Source: Nitrospirota bacterium (GTDB lineage Bacteria; Nitrospirota; Thermodesulfovibrionia; Thermodesulfovibrionales; UBA1546). Taken from it: a stretch of DNA of 61,138 nt. A program made the position numbers and the translations under genes. Location of the stretch: assembly GCA_009773185.1 (NCBI GenBank), contig WPIF01000016.1, positions 1 through 61,138 of the forward strand. Reading direction: 5' to 3'. The notes under the pieces are model-generated. The model searched no databases. It saw only the letters and a program-made list of their open reading frames with translations, and was not told where the DNA came from. Each line of letters begins with the position of its first letter. The first letter of the stretch is position 1. Below are positions 27,906-36,424 of this stretch, in pieces.

Positions 27906-29003
27906 ATGCCTATGAAGATTTTATCAAAGAAGTCAAAAAAAGTCAGCGGTAAAGGTTTTTCTGCTTTTCCGAAAAGCCCGCTGAAGCTCACTTTAATATT
28001 TTCCCTGCCGTTTGTTTTAATATTCATATCGCTCCTTACAGCCCTGATTTTATGGGAGAAAAAAAGCCGGGAGCAGGAACTTGTGGCTGAATTAAGAGAG
28101 ACGGCAAGGGCTTATTTCGAGCAGATACTCATTACCAGGCTCTGGAATGCCAACCATGGCGGTGTATATGTTGAGGTTACCAATAAAACACAGCCAAATC
28201 CGTATCTCAGAGATGATCCTGAAAGGGACATAGCAACGATAGACGGCAGAAAGTATACAAAGATAAATCCTGCATATATGACCAGACAGATATCGGAAAT
28301 AGCATATCAGAAGGGCAGATACAAATTCCATATAACAAGCCTTAAGCCTGTAAATCCAACGAATAAGGCAGATAGCTGGGAAACCCGCCAGTTATCTTTA
28401 TTCGAAGAGGGTAAAAAAGAAGAGGCTTATGAAGTGGTTACAGATAACAGGGGAACGAGGTTCAGGTATATGGCTCCCTTGTTAATGGAAGCGGCCTGTT
28501 TCAAATGCCACGAAAAATCTGGCTACAAGCTGGGAGATGTAAGGGGAGGAATAAGCGTGGATATCCCTATGGAAGTTCGGATAAGCGCTCAGCTGGCGCA
28601 GACAAAAAGGAGCCTGATAGCTTTCAGCACTATAGGGACGACTACATTAATTTTTATAGTCGCTATAACGTGGATTTTTTCAAGAAGGATTATACGGTCT
28701 GTAGAAAGAGAAATGGAAAACGAGCGGCTGAAGACCGCCATTCAGCTCGCAGGAGCTGCAGCCCATGAACTCAGACAGCCGATGACAGCGATAATAGGAT
28801 ATGCAGAACTGCTGAGAGATAAGGCCTCAAAGCACGAACCCATAAAAGAAGAACTTGAAATAGTAGTTCAGCAGTGTTATAAAATGGATGAAATAATAAG
28901 GAGGATGCTGAGTATCACCAAATATAAGACAAAGGTTTATTCAGAGGACACAGAGATATTTGACCTTGAAATTCCGCAGGATAAGACAGATTATAAGCAG
29001 TAA
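27906..29003 (+). CDS. Tll0287-like heme sensor with HisKA domain but no ATPase domain
   Basis: A 365-residue membrane protein: TM1 (about 32-52), a periplasmic DUF3365/Tll0287-like domain with one c-type heme motif in CFKCHEKSG (near 200), TM2 (about 240-260), then a HisKA dimerisation box with AAAHELRQPMTAIIGYAE (His about 296). The protein stops about 70 residues after that histidine, so the ATP-binding domain of a kinase is absent. The frame is open and ends cleanly, so it is not an obvious frameshift. It could be phosphorylated by a partner kinase or act without phosphorylation. No downstream kinase fragment follows on this strand. Confidence 0.8.
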   Translation: MPMKILSKKSKKVSGKGFSAFPKSPLKLTLIFSLPFVLIFISLLTALILWEKKSREQELVAELRETARAYFEQILITRLWNANHGGVYVEVTNKTQPNPYLRDDPERDIATIDGRKYTKINPAYMTRQISEIAYQKGRYKFHITSLKPVNPTNKADSWETRQLSLFEEGKKEEAYEVVTDNRGTRFRYMAPLLMEAACFKCHEKSGYKLGDVRGGISVDIPMEVRISAQLAQTKRSLIAFSTIGTTTLIFIVAITWIFSRRIIRSVEREMENERLKTAIQLAGAAAHELRQPMTAIIGYAELLRDKASKHEPIKEELEIVVQQCYKMDEIIRRMLSITKYKTKVYSEDTEIFDLEIPQDKTDYKQ

Positions 29004-29008
29004 TTATT

Positions 29009-30421
29009 TTATGTCACGGCAATTATTGCGTCTTTAATTACTTTCAGCAATTGAAGCAGATTCTCATGGCTGATGCTTAGCGGCGGCATTATGACAACGA
29101 CATTTCCCAACGGCCTGATAAAAACCCCGTTCTCTCTTGCATGGTACGCAACCTTCCACCCGATTTTTTCTTCCCATGCATAGGGTTCTTTTTTCTGCTT
29201 GCCTTTTACAAGTTCAACCCCTGCCATGAGCCCCTTGTTCCTTACGTCACCAACATGAGGTAATCCGGATATCTCATTGAGCCAGCTTTCAAGGATCTGA
29301 ATTTTAGGCTGAAGTTTTTTCAATGTTTCTTCTTTTTCAAATATATCAAGACATGCAAGGGCTGCTGCGCATGCCAATGGGTTGCCTGTATATGAATGCC
29401 CGTGGAAGAATGTCTTCAGCTCCCTGAATTCGCCTAAAAACGCATTAAAGATTTCATCGGTTGCAATAGTTGCTGCAAGGGGAAGGTAGCCGCCTGTGAT
29501 GCCCTTTGAAAGGCACATTATATCAGGGGCTACATCTTCATGCCCGCACGCAAACATCCTGCCTGTCCTTCCGAAACCTGTTGCAACCTCATCAGCTATC
29601 ATAAGGACATTATACTTTGTACATAAATCACGCACACCTTTAAGATAGCCGGTTGGCGAGACAATCATGCCTCCTGCTGCCTGAACAAGCGGCTCAATTA
29701 TCACTGCTGCAATCCCGGAAGAATTTTCTCTGAGCATGTCTTCCATCCTTTCAAGGCAGGCAAGCTTGCAGCCGGGGCAAGAGAGTCCGGCCTCACACCT
29801 GTAGCAGTATGGAGACGGAGCTGAGTATGCCTTGAATAACAGAGGGCTGAAGGCCTTATGGAATGTCTCTACCCCTCCGACACTTACAGCTCCCAGTGTA
29901 TCGCCATGGTATGCATTTCTAAGAGACAGAAAAGTATTTTTCCCGCCTATGCCTTTGTGTATCCAGTACTGAAATGCCATCTTGAGCGCAACCTCAACAG
30001 AGGTAGAGCCGTTATCGGAATAAAAAACTTTGGTCAGTTTAGCGTTCAGCGTTCGGCGTTCAGCGTTTTTATCTAACTTCTGACTTCTGACTTCTGACTT
30101 CTGTACTATTTTTATCAGTTTCTCCGCTAATTTAATTGCAGGCACATTGCTCAGGCCAAGCATTGTCGAATGGGAAATCTTATCTATCTGCTCTTTGATG
30201 GCATCGTCAATCTCTTTTTTCCTGTGTCCATGTATGTTGACCCATATTGAAGACACGCCATCCATATACCATCTGCCATAAATGTCTTTTATAAAACAAT
30301 CCCTGCCTTCAGAAATGACAACTGGTTTCTCATCAACCCACTCCTTCATCTGTGTGAAGGGATGCCAGATGTATTTTTTGTCTGCTTCCTCGAGATGTCT
30401 GGTTTCGTCCTGGATACCCAT
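29009..30421 (-). CDS. bioA: Adenosylmethionine-8-amino-7-oxononanoate aminotransferase
   Basis: PLP enzyme of biotin synthesis, 470 residues. WHPFTQMKEW at the N-terminus is a BioA hallmark; YSDNGSTSVEVALK, DEVATGFGRTGRMFA and the PLP lysine in CLSKGITGGYLPL are present. It is longer than usual because about 20 residues (KSEVRSQKLDKNAERRTLNA) encoded by a short-period repeat at 30043-30105 are inserted just before KVFYSDNGS. No other biotin gene is adjacent. Confidence 0.93.
   Translation of the reverse strand: MGIQDETRHLEEADKKYIWHPFTQMKEWVDEKPVVISEGRDCFIKDIYGRWYMDGVSSIWVNIHGHRKKEIDDAIKEQIDKISHSTMLGLSNVPAIKLAEKLIKIVQKSEVRSQKLDKNAERRTLNAKLTKVFYSDNGSTSVEVALKMAFQYWIHKGIGGKNTFLSLRNAYHGDTLGAVSVGGVETFHKAFSPLLFKAYSAPSPYCYRCEAGLSCPGCKLACLERMEDMLRENSSGIAAVIIEPLVQAAGGMIVSPTGYLKGVRDLCTKYNVLMIADEVATGFGRTGRMFACGHEDVAPDIMCLSKGITGGYLPLAATIATDEIFNAFLGEFRELKTFFHGHSYTGNPLACAAALACLDIFEKEETLKKLQPKIQILESWLNEISGLPHVGDVRNKGLMAGVELVKGKQKKEPYAWEEKIGWKVAYHARENGVFIRPLGNVVVIMPPLSISHENLLQLLKVIKDAIIAVT
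30043..30105 (-). repeat. In-frame short-period repeat inside bioA
   Basis: Two unit types in tandem: CAGCGTTCGGCGTTCAGCG (same unit as in cobA-hemD and the acyl-synthetase gene) and four copies of the ACTTCTG unit. It keeps the reading frame and encodes a hydrophilic insert. Confidence 0.8.
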
Positions 30422-30455
30422 ATTCGTAGATTAACTTAAAACAGGCAAAATAAGT

Positions 30456-31130
30456 TTAATCTTTCTTTTTCTCCTCCGGAACTGCCATGTGCCTTATTAT
30501 TTTCCCTTCAACGAGATAGACCACCATCTCTGCAATATTTGTTGCATGGTCTGCAATCCGCTCGAGATATTTTGATATGTATGTTATCTTGACAGCGCGC
30601 GATATGGTCTTTGGGTCCTGTATCATAAACAGAAGAAGTTCGTTGAATACCTGATAGTTAAGATGATCAACCAGATCATCCCGTGTCAGCACATCCCTTG
30701 CCAAAACAGAATCTTTTTTCACAAATGCATCAAGGGCATCCTTTACCATCTTCTGGGCTATCTCAGCCATACGCGGTATATCTATATATGGTTTAAGCTG
30801 GGGCTCTTCATTAAGTTCCAGTGCTCTTTCGCATATATCTACGGCAAGGTCTCCTATCCTTTCAAGGTCTGTTGTAATCTTCATCGCTGTTGTTATCAGC
30901 CTTAAGTCTCTTGCACGGGGCTGTCTTAATGCAATCAGCCTTATGCATTCCTCATCTATCTCTACATCAATCGCGTTTACTGCATGGTCATCGTCTATGG
31001 TATTCATGGCAATTGCAGAGTCCCTCTCAACAAGTGACTTTATCGAGTCGTTTATTGCCTGCTCCACCATAGATCCGAGTTTCAAGACCTTCTCTATCAA
31101 TGCCCTTAATTCTTCATCAAAAATAGCCAT
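30456..31130 (-). CDS. phoU: Phosphate transport system regulatory protein PhoU
   Basis: A 224-residue all-helical protein built of two three-helix repeats, each with the E(R)xxDxxxDI-type metal motif (DLERIGDLAVDICERA near 90 and KYLERIADHATNIAEM near 190). It damps PhoR signalling and Pst activity when phosphate is plentiful. Its ATG overlaps the pstB stop. Last gene of the pst operon. Confidence 0.95.
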   Translation of the reverse strand: MAIFDEELRALIEKVLKLGSMVEQAINDSIKSLVERDSAIAMNTIDDDHAVNAIDVEIDEECIRLIALRQPRARDLRLITTAMKITTDLERIGDLAVDICERALELNEEPQLKPYIDIPRMAEIAQKMVKDALDAFVKKDSVLARDVLTRDDLVDHLNYQVFNELLLFMIQDPKTISRAVKITYISKYLERIADHATNIAEMVVYLVEGKIIRHMAVPEEKKKD

Positions 31131-31894
31131 CAGCCAAACCTCCCTGTTATATAATCTTCTGTAAGTTTCTCAGAAGGAGCTGTGAAAATCTTATCAGTCC
31201 TGCCGAATTCAATCAGCTCACCAAGCATCAAAAATCCTGTCCAGTCGGATATCCTCGCAGCCTGCTGCATATTATGAGTAACAATAATAATCGTAACATC
31301 TTTTTTCAGGTTTATAAGAAGTTCTTCTATTTTACCTGTGGATATCGGGTCCAGGGCGGATGTCGGCTCATCAAAAAGCAAAACCTCGGGCTCAACAGCC
31401 AGTGCCCTTGCAATAACAAGCCTCTGCTGCTGTCCGCCTGAAAGGTCATATGCGCTGGCATTCAGCTTGTCTTTTACTTCATCCCACAAAGCTGCATGCT
31501 TAAGAGCCCTTTCAACCCTCTCGGAAAGTTCCGGCCTCTTTTTGACTCCTTTAAGTTTGAGCCCATATGCAATGTTGTCATATATTGTCATGGGGAAAGG
31601 GGTGGGTTTTTGAAATACCATCCCGATGCTGCTCCTCAGTGTAATAAGGTCTATGTCACTGGAAAGGATGTTTCTGTCCTGAAAGATTATCTCTCCTTCA
31701 TATTTATTTTTGGGATATAAGTCATGCATCCTGTTAAAGCATCTAAGGAGGGTTGTCTTGCCGCAGCCTGAGGGGCCAATTAATGCAGTGACCGCATTTT
31801 TATAGGCCGATAAACTTATACCCTTAAGGGCATGCACATTTCCTGCATAATAAAAGTTCAGGTCCCGTATTTCTATCTCGATATTTTTGCTCAA
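31130..31894 (-). CDS. pstB: Phosphate ABC transporter ATP-binding protein
   Basis: A 254-residue ATPase of the high-affinity phosphate importer. Walker [10 protein letters not shown], a Q-loop with [12 protein letters not shown] typical of PstB, signature LSGGQQQRL and Walker [13 protein letters not shown]. It overlaps pstA by four bases and phoU by one. Confidence 0.97.
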   Translation of the reverse strand: MSKNIEIEIRDLNFYYAGNVHALKGISLSAYKNAVTALIGPSGCGKTTLLRCFNRMHDLYPKNKYEGEIIFQDRNILSSDIDLITLRSSIGMVFQKPTPFPMTIYDNIAYGLKLKGVKKRPELSERVERALKHAALWDEVKDKLNASAYDLSGGQQQRLVIARALAVEPEVLLFDEPTSALDPISTGKIEELLINLKKDVTIIIVTHNMQQAARISDWTGFLMLGELIEFGRTDKIFTAPSEKLTEDYITGRFG

Positions 31895-32733
31895 CCCTTA
31901 TACCTCCACTTTATGATAAACCTTCCCAGCAAGGTGAGGAAGAGTATGAATATCGTAATCATTAATGATGCAGCCCATGCCTGGGCATGCCAGTCATCAT
32001 AGGGGCCCATCGCATACTGAAAGATAGTTACAGTTAAAGAAGAGACAGGGCCATTCATGTTTGTTGAGAAAAAGGAATTGTTAAAGGATGTAAATAAAAG
32101 CGGCGCGGTCTCGCCTGCAACCCTTGCTATAGAAAGCAAAATCCCGGTCAATATGCCAGCAGCTGCTCCCCGGTAAACAATTTGTATAATAACCTTATAG
32201 TATGGCGCACCAAGAGCAAAAGCAGCTTCCCTTAATGTCCATGGAACGAGGGTGAGCATGTCTTCCGTGGTTCTAAGCACAACAGGAATCATTATTATTG
32301 ACAGGGCAATAGCCCCGGCCCATCCGCTGAAATGCCCAATCGGCCTTACAAGGATTGCGTAGATAAAGGTTCCAATGACGATTGAAGGAACGCTTACCAT
32401 TATATCGGAGAGCACACTTATGAGCCTTGCAATCTTTCTCCCCCTTGCATATTCCGCAAGGAATGTGCCTCCGAGCACGCCGATGGGAACGCCTATCAAT
32501 GTTGCAAATATTGTTATCATTAACTGCCCTATAAAAGCGTTCCTCAACCCGCCTCCTTCAACTCCGGCAGGCGCAGGGTCGGCGATGAACAGGCTCAGAT
32601 TTAATGCCTTTATCCCATGCACAAGTACGTCACCAAGGATAAAGACAAGCCAGAAAAGACCTGTAAGAGCGGCAAGGGTGCTGAGTGTCATGGCAATAAC
32701 ACCTTCTGCCTTTCTTTTTTGTTCTCGTGTCAT
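31891..32733 (-). CDS. pstA: Phosphate ABC transporter permease PstA
   Basis: A 280-residue permease with six membrane segments. The coupling-helix EAA-like loop is [27 protein letters not shown]. It pairs with PstC to form the channel and overlaps pstB by four bases. Confidence 0.95.
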   Translation of the reverse strand: MTREQKRKAEGVIAMTLSTLAALTGLFWLVFILGDVLVHGIKALNLSLFIADPAPAGVEGGGLRNAFIGQLMITIFATLIGVPIGVLGGTFLAEYARGRKIARLISVLSDIMVSVPSIVIGTFIYAILVRPIGHFSGWAGAIALSIIMIPVVLRTTEDMLTLVPWTLREAAFALGAPYYKVIIQIVYRGAAAGILTGILLSIARVAGETAPLLFTSFNNSFFSTNMNGPVSSLTVTIFQYAMGPYDDWHAQAWAASLMITIFILFLTLLGRFIIKWRYKG

Positions 32734-32782
32734 GACTTTAACGGTCCAAACGGTTTGAACTCTTCAAAGCGGTCATTAGAGT

Positions 32783-33724
32783 TCATCTTGAATACTTCCT
32801 TTCTGCCTTAAGCAGAAAAAATTTCGCAATAGCAAGTGTGATGAAACTCATCACAAAAAGTACAAGCGCCAGATAAAAAAGCGATGAAAGATAAATATCT
32901 TTGTCTGCCTCTGCAAATTCATTTGCAAGGGTTACAGTTATAGTTGCGGCTGCATCAAGGAGCGATGTGGTTATCCTGTGGTTGTTCCCGAGAACGAACG
33001 CAATTGCCATAGTCTCGCCGAGTGCTCTTCCCAAAGAAAGAACTATCCCGCCGAAAACTCCAAGTTTCGAATATGGTATTACTATGTTTTTTATAACTTC
33101 CCATTTCGTAGCTCCAATGGCATATGCAGACTCCTTGACAACAGAAGGAGTAAGGTTAAAAGAATCTCTTGATATGCTTGCTGTAAAAGGTATTATCATA
33201 ATGCTCAGGATTACGCTTGCCGTTAAAATATCAATCCCCATTGGAGTGCCCCTGAAGAGTATTTCTACAAGCGGAATACCGGCGGCAATCTTTTTCAGAA
33301 AAGGCTCTATATACTTGCTCATTATGGGAGAAAGCGTGAAGAGTCCCCACATGCCGTAGATGATGCTCGGTATTGCTGCCAGAAGCTCTATGGCTATGCC
33401 GATAGGCCCTTTGAGAAAATTCGGGGATATTTCCGTAATAAATATTGCAATTCCTATGGCAACAGGGATTGCGATTATAAGGGAAAGGAACGTTGTGATG
33501 AATGTCCCATAGATATTAGTCAAGGCGCCGAAGGACTCTTTTACAGGGTCCCAGTCCGTTGACGTGAGGAATTTTATGATTCCAAATTTTCCTATCGAAA
33601 GGGAGGACTCTTTAACAAGTACAAATAAGATACCGATGATAAATATGACTACTGAAAAAGATGCAATGGCTGTAATAAAGGAGAATATCAGGTCAACAGG
33701 ATTTTTTTTAGAGAACATTGCCAT
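32783..33724 (-). CDS. pstC: Phosphate ABC transporter permease PstC
   Basis: A 313-residue permease with six membrane segments. ESAYAIGATKWEVIKNIVIP is the EAA-type loop, and GRALGETMAIAFVLGN is a PstC signature. Start ATG 33724 follows GGAGG. It lies 22 bases after pstS on the same strand. Confidence 0.95.
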   Translation of the reverse strand: MAMFSKKNPVDLIFSFITAIASFSVVIFIIGILFVLVKESSLSIGKFGIIKFLTSTDWDPVKESFGALTNIYGTFITTFLSLIIAIPVAIGIAIFITEISPNFLKGPIGIAIELLAAIPSIIYGMWGLFTLSPIMSKYIEPFLKKIAAGIPLVEILFRGTPMGIDILTASVILSIMIIPFTASISRDSFNLTPSVVKESAYAIGATKWEVIKNIVIPYSKLGVFGGIVLSLGRALGETMAIAFVLGNNHRITTSLLDAAATITVTLANEFAEADKDIYLSSLFYLALVLFVMSFITLAIAKFFLLKAERKYSR

Positions 33725-33746
33725 TTAAGTCCTCCTGATATCCATA

Positions 33747-34763
33747 TTAATAAATCCCGTTTGCCTTCCAGTAAGCCCTGACCTTCTCCTTCAGAGATTT
33801 CGGCAGAGGAACATATATAAGCTCCTTAGCCTTATTATCTCCGTTCTTGAACGCCCAGTCAAAGAATTTAATGATATTCTTGTTTGAGCCGGTCTTCTCC
33901 TTTGCAAGGAGTATGAAAGTTGCTCCTGCAATCGGCCATGAACCCTTACCCGGCGCATTCGTAAGCCAGAGATAGAAATCTTTTTTTGGATCAAAGTCAC
34001 CAGACTCGGCAGCATCTTCAAAACTCTCAAATCCGGGCGCGACGAAATTACCCGCTGAATTTCTGAGCTGTGTATAATCGAGTTTGTTTTGCTTTGCGTA
34101 AGCGAATTCGACATATCCGATAGAGTTGGGTGTTCTCTTCACATAATTCGCTACTCCTTCATTCCCTTTGCCCCCGATTCCAACAGGGAATTTCACTGCC
34201 TTGCCAGCTCCGGCCTTGTCTTTCCATGCAGGGCAGGTTTCTGCCAGATAGTGAGTAAAGATGGCAGTCGTACCTGAGCCGTCAGAACGGTAAACAACCG
34301 TAATTTCGCCCTGAGGCATTTTGAGGCCGGGGTTCATCTTCCTGATGCCGGCGTCATTCCATGATTTGATTTCACCGAGAAATATCTTACAGAGCATGTC
34401 CGAATCAAGTTTAAGCTGGCCGGGGTTAACACCCTCAAGGTTGCCGACAGGAACAACGCCGCCGATGACTGCAGGAAACTGCAAAAGCTTGTCTTTCTGA
34501 AGCTGTTCGGGCTTAAGAGGGTCATCAGATGCGCCAAAATCAACGGTCCTCTCTGTGACCTGCCTAACGCCGCCGCCTGAACCTATTGACTGATAATTGA
34601 GCTTTACGCCTGTGATCTTGCTATACTCATAAGCCCAGGCCGAATAAACGGGATAAGGGAAAGTTGCTCCGGCACCATTAAGGGTTTCAGCGGCATTCAC
34701 ATCCGTGAATGACAGGGCTAACAATATTACTGCTGCCAATTTCAAAACGTATTTCATATGCAC
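33747..34763 (-). CDS. pstS: Phosphate ABC transporter substrate-binding protein
   Basis: Periplasmic phosphate receptor, 338 residues with a signal peptide (about 1-24, LAAVILLALSFTDVNAAE). GAGATFPYPVYSAW, the phosphate loop SIGSGGGVRQVTE and YRSDGSGTTAIFTHYL are PstS signatures. It leads pstSCAB-phoU. AAAGGAG lies just upstream, and a Pho-box-like repeat is at 34838-34861. Confidence 0.96.
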   Translation of the reverse strand: MHMKYVLKLAAVILLALSFTDVNAAETLNGAGATFPYPVYSAWAYEYSKITGVKLNYQSIGSGGGVRQVTERTVDFGASDDPLKPEQLQKDKLLQFPAVIGGVVPVGNLEGVNPGQLKLDSDMLCKIFLGEIKSWNDAGIRKMNPGLKMPQGEITVVYRSDGSGTTAIFTHYLAETCPAWKDKAGAGKAVKFPVGIGGKGNEGVANYVKRTPNSIGYVEFAYAKQNKLDYTQLRNSAGNFVAPGFESFEDAAESGDFDPKKDFYLWLTNAPGKGSWPIAGATFILLAKEKTGSNKNIIKFFDWAFKNGDNKAKELIYVPLPKSLKEKVRAYWKANGIY

Positions 34764-34837
34764 TCCTTTTGTTTGGCCTTATTGATGCTTCTGCATCTGA
34801 AGATAGTGTATACAACAGATGTTACCGCAATATGAAG

Positions 34838-34861
34838 GGAATGTTAAGATTTGGTTACAAC
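34838..34861 (-). promoter_or_regulatory. Candidate Pho-box-like direct repeat upstream of pstS
   Basis: On the minus strand TTGTAAC and TCTTAAC lie with an 11-bp period about 75-98 bases upstream of pstS, the spacing expected of PhoB half-sites. The sequence is AT-rich and not a close match to the enteric box, so this rests on spacing, position and the nearby phoB gene. Confidence 0.4.
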
Positions 34862-34912
34862 TTTAAAGTATTTAATCAGAGTATCTAATTACTGAGCATG
34901 AACATGTGGAGT

Positions 34913-35075
34913 TTGTCTAAAAACTACCATTCCCACATAAAGTCGTCATTCTCGCGAAGGCGGGAATCCAGTCCCTTTTGAAGTTGTACTGGTTCCCCTT
35001 CTGCAAGGGGACAGCGTCTGGATCCCCCGGTCAAGCCGGAGGATGACAAATACTGAGTTTTTAGACAGGCTCTGT
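34913..35075. mobile_element. MITE-like element with terminal inverted repeats
   Basis: The ends TTTGTCTAAAAACT and AGTTTTTAGACAGGC are inverted copies. Inside are further paired segments (GTCATTCTCGCGAAGGCGGG and GGAATCCAG on the left; CTGGATCCCCCGG and TCAAGCCGGAGGATGAC on the right), a style of non-coding repeat seen in many bacterial genomes. About 160 bp, no open frame. It lies between pstS and the inserted plus-strand genes. Confidence 0.7.
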
Positions 35076-35195
35076 GTCCCTATTTCCTCAACCACTTAGG
35101 AAGAAGTACTTCCTGAAATCCGCGCTTTTCAAAAAATTGAAAATAGTGTAACTTATTATTGGTAATCAACTATGGGGAAAGTCGAGTTTTATCTG

Positions 35196-35276
35196 ACTAA
35201 CATGCAAATTCCGATATTATCGGGGCGGTTTCCGTCTAATAACTGGGTGACTAACATCGGATTTCCGTTGTTAGTG
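35196..35276 (+). other. Weak attC-like or stem-loop site upstream of the PIN-like gene
   Basis: ACTAAC and GTTAGT outer arms enclose AAATTCCGAT and ATCGGATTT inner arms with an unpaired T, giving an 81-base imperfect palindrome with a non-palindromic middle. This is the arrangement of an attC site (two core sites, two inner sites, one extrahelical base), but both core sites deviate from RYYYAAC/GTTRRRY by one base. CTAATAACTGG and CTAATTACTGG (35236, 35288) flank it. Confidence 0.35.
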
Positions 35277-35305
35277 CCATTAACGGTCTAATTACTGGTT
35301 AATTT

Positions 35306-36265
35306 ATGAAAAGCATGACAAAAGTCTATATAGAAACGTCTGCAGCAAACTACTTCTTGAATAATCTCAATGGGGAAGGTGCAGAAGCAACGCGAAGGCT
35401 TCAGCTTTCAAAGGGCCGTCATTGGTTCATTTCTACAACTGTACTCTGGGAAGTCCTTCAAATCGTAGAAAGAAGAGACTTAGATGCATGTCTTTTTCTC
35501 GGATCATATCTGTTTCATGATCGGCTGCTCAAGTCTGCTGCAGAAATCGGAATTGACTACATTGAAAGAGGAATGCCAGATTACCTAGTTCTAGATTCGC
35601 CTTTTACCGATTCAACGCTTGGGCTTAGTTGGCAACGTGCCTGCAAGGACAAGTCCTACTCGTTCTTTGTGGACGACAAAGCATTCACAGAGGTAACTTC
35701 AGAGCTTAAGAGAATATCAAGGCACATTAGATATCTCGCAGGTGAGCGCGAGAATTACAAGCCTACTCTCGATGATAGCATTAGGGGTCTTGCTTCATTT
35801 CTTGATGAAATCTACGACAAGTATTTCTCGGATAACGTTCCTCCGTTGACCAACTGGCTAAGAAAAATTGCGTTGCTAGTCGTATTTCTCCAATTATGCC
35901 TTAGCCTTGACATTACCAGGGATGTTGTCGAGCAATATTGGCGAAAGACGACAATAGAAGACCCTTTTGAAAGACTTACCTATCTCATGGAGAAGTACGC
36001 TGCGATTGTCCGACAGGGGCCTTTCTGGAACATCGCTAATGCTATATTCATTCAGTCTGCTCGGTCCGGGCTTAGTAGTCGCGGCGCATTCCATGATGGG
36101 CTACATGCTATTTACTTGCCCTTCGTGGATATTTTCTTCACGAATGATGACCATTTTCGGTCTCTGAGGGACAAGTCATATAAAGAATTCAGAGAACTGC
36201 TTTACGATAAGATATTTCACTTAGATGAGGTCGAGCTCTTGAGAGTAGAACACAAGTTAATTTAA
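35306..36265 (+). CDS. PIN-like domain protein (cassette gene)
   Basis: A 319-residue protein. It opens with KVYIETSAANYFL, like the acidic-threonine start of PIN nucleases (with Glu instead of Asp), and ends with HDGLHAIYLPFVDIFFTNDDHF, like the last acidic strand of a PIN fold. Between them is a long helical region. Nuclease activity is possible but the family is not firmly known to me. Arginine codons AGA, CGT and CGC are mixed and the gene stands out from the purine-rich neighbours. Its TAA stop overlaps the attC-like site at 36260, as in integron cassettes. It lies on the plus strand inside a minus-strand phosphate locus. Confidence 0.7.
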   Translation: MKSMTKVYIETSAANYFLNNLNGEGAEATRRLQLSKGRHWFISTTVLWEVLQIVERRDLDACLFLGSYLFHDRLLKSAAEIGIDYIERGMPDYLVLDSPFTDSTLGLSWQRACKDKSYSFFVDDKAFTEVTSELKRISRHIRYLAGERENYKPTLDDSIRGLASFLDEIYDKYFSDNVPPLTNWLRKIALLVVFLQLCLSLDITRDVVEQYWRKTTIEDPFERLTYLMEKYAAIVRQGPFWNIANAIFIQSARSGLSSRGAFHDGLHAIYLPFVDIFFTNDDHFRSLRDKSYKEFRELLYDKIFHLDEVELLRVEHKLI

Positions 36266-36318
36266 CCACGCCGTCGAGAGGGTCGCTTAAAACCGCGCCC
36301 CTCACGGCGACGTTAGGC
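36260..36318 (+). other. Integron-type attC-like recombination site
   Basis: R'' ATTTAAC (36260-36266, fits RYYYAAC) and R' GTTAGGC (36312-36318, fits GTTRRRY) bracket inner arms CGCCGTCGAGAGGG and CCCCTCACGGCG that pair as CGCCGT/ACGGCG with an extrahelical base, then GAG-GGG/CCC-CTC. The middle (TCGCTTAAAACCGCG) is unpaired. Length is 59 bp, the classic size. It follows the PIN-like stop codon directly. No integrase gene is in the window. Confidence 0.6.
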
Positions 36319-36424
36319 TATCTCTTGCGAGCGTAGTCATAGAGCGCAATCCGAATAGCAGCTCACTTGCGGTAGAAACTCTACTTATAAATGGCTCGAA
36401 TTAACGAGAACGTTTCAATAATCA

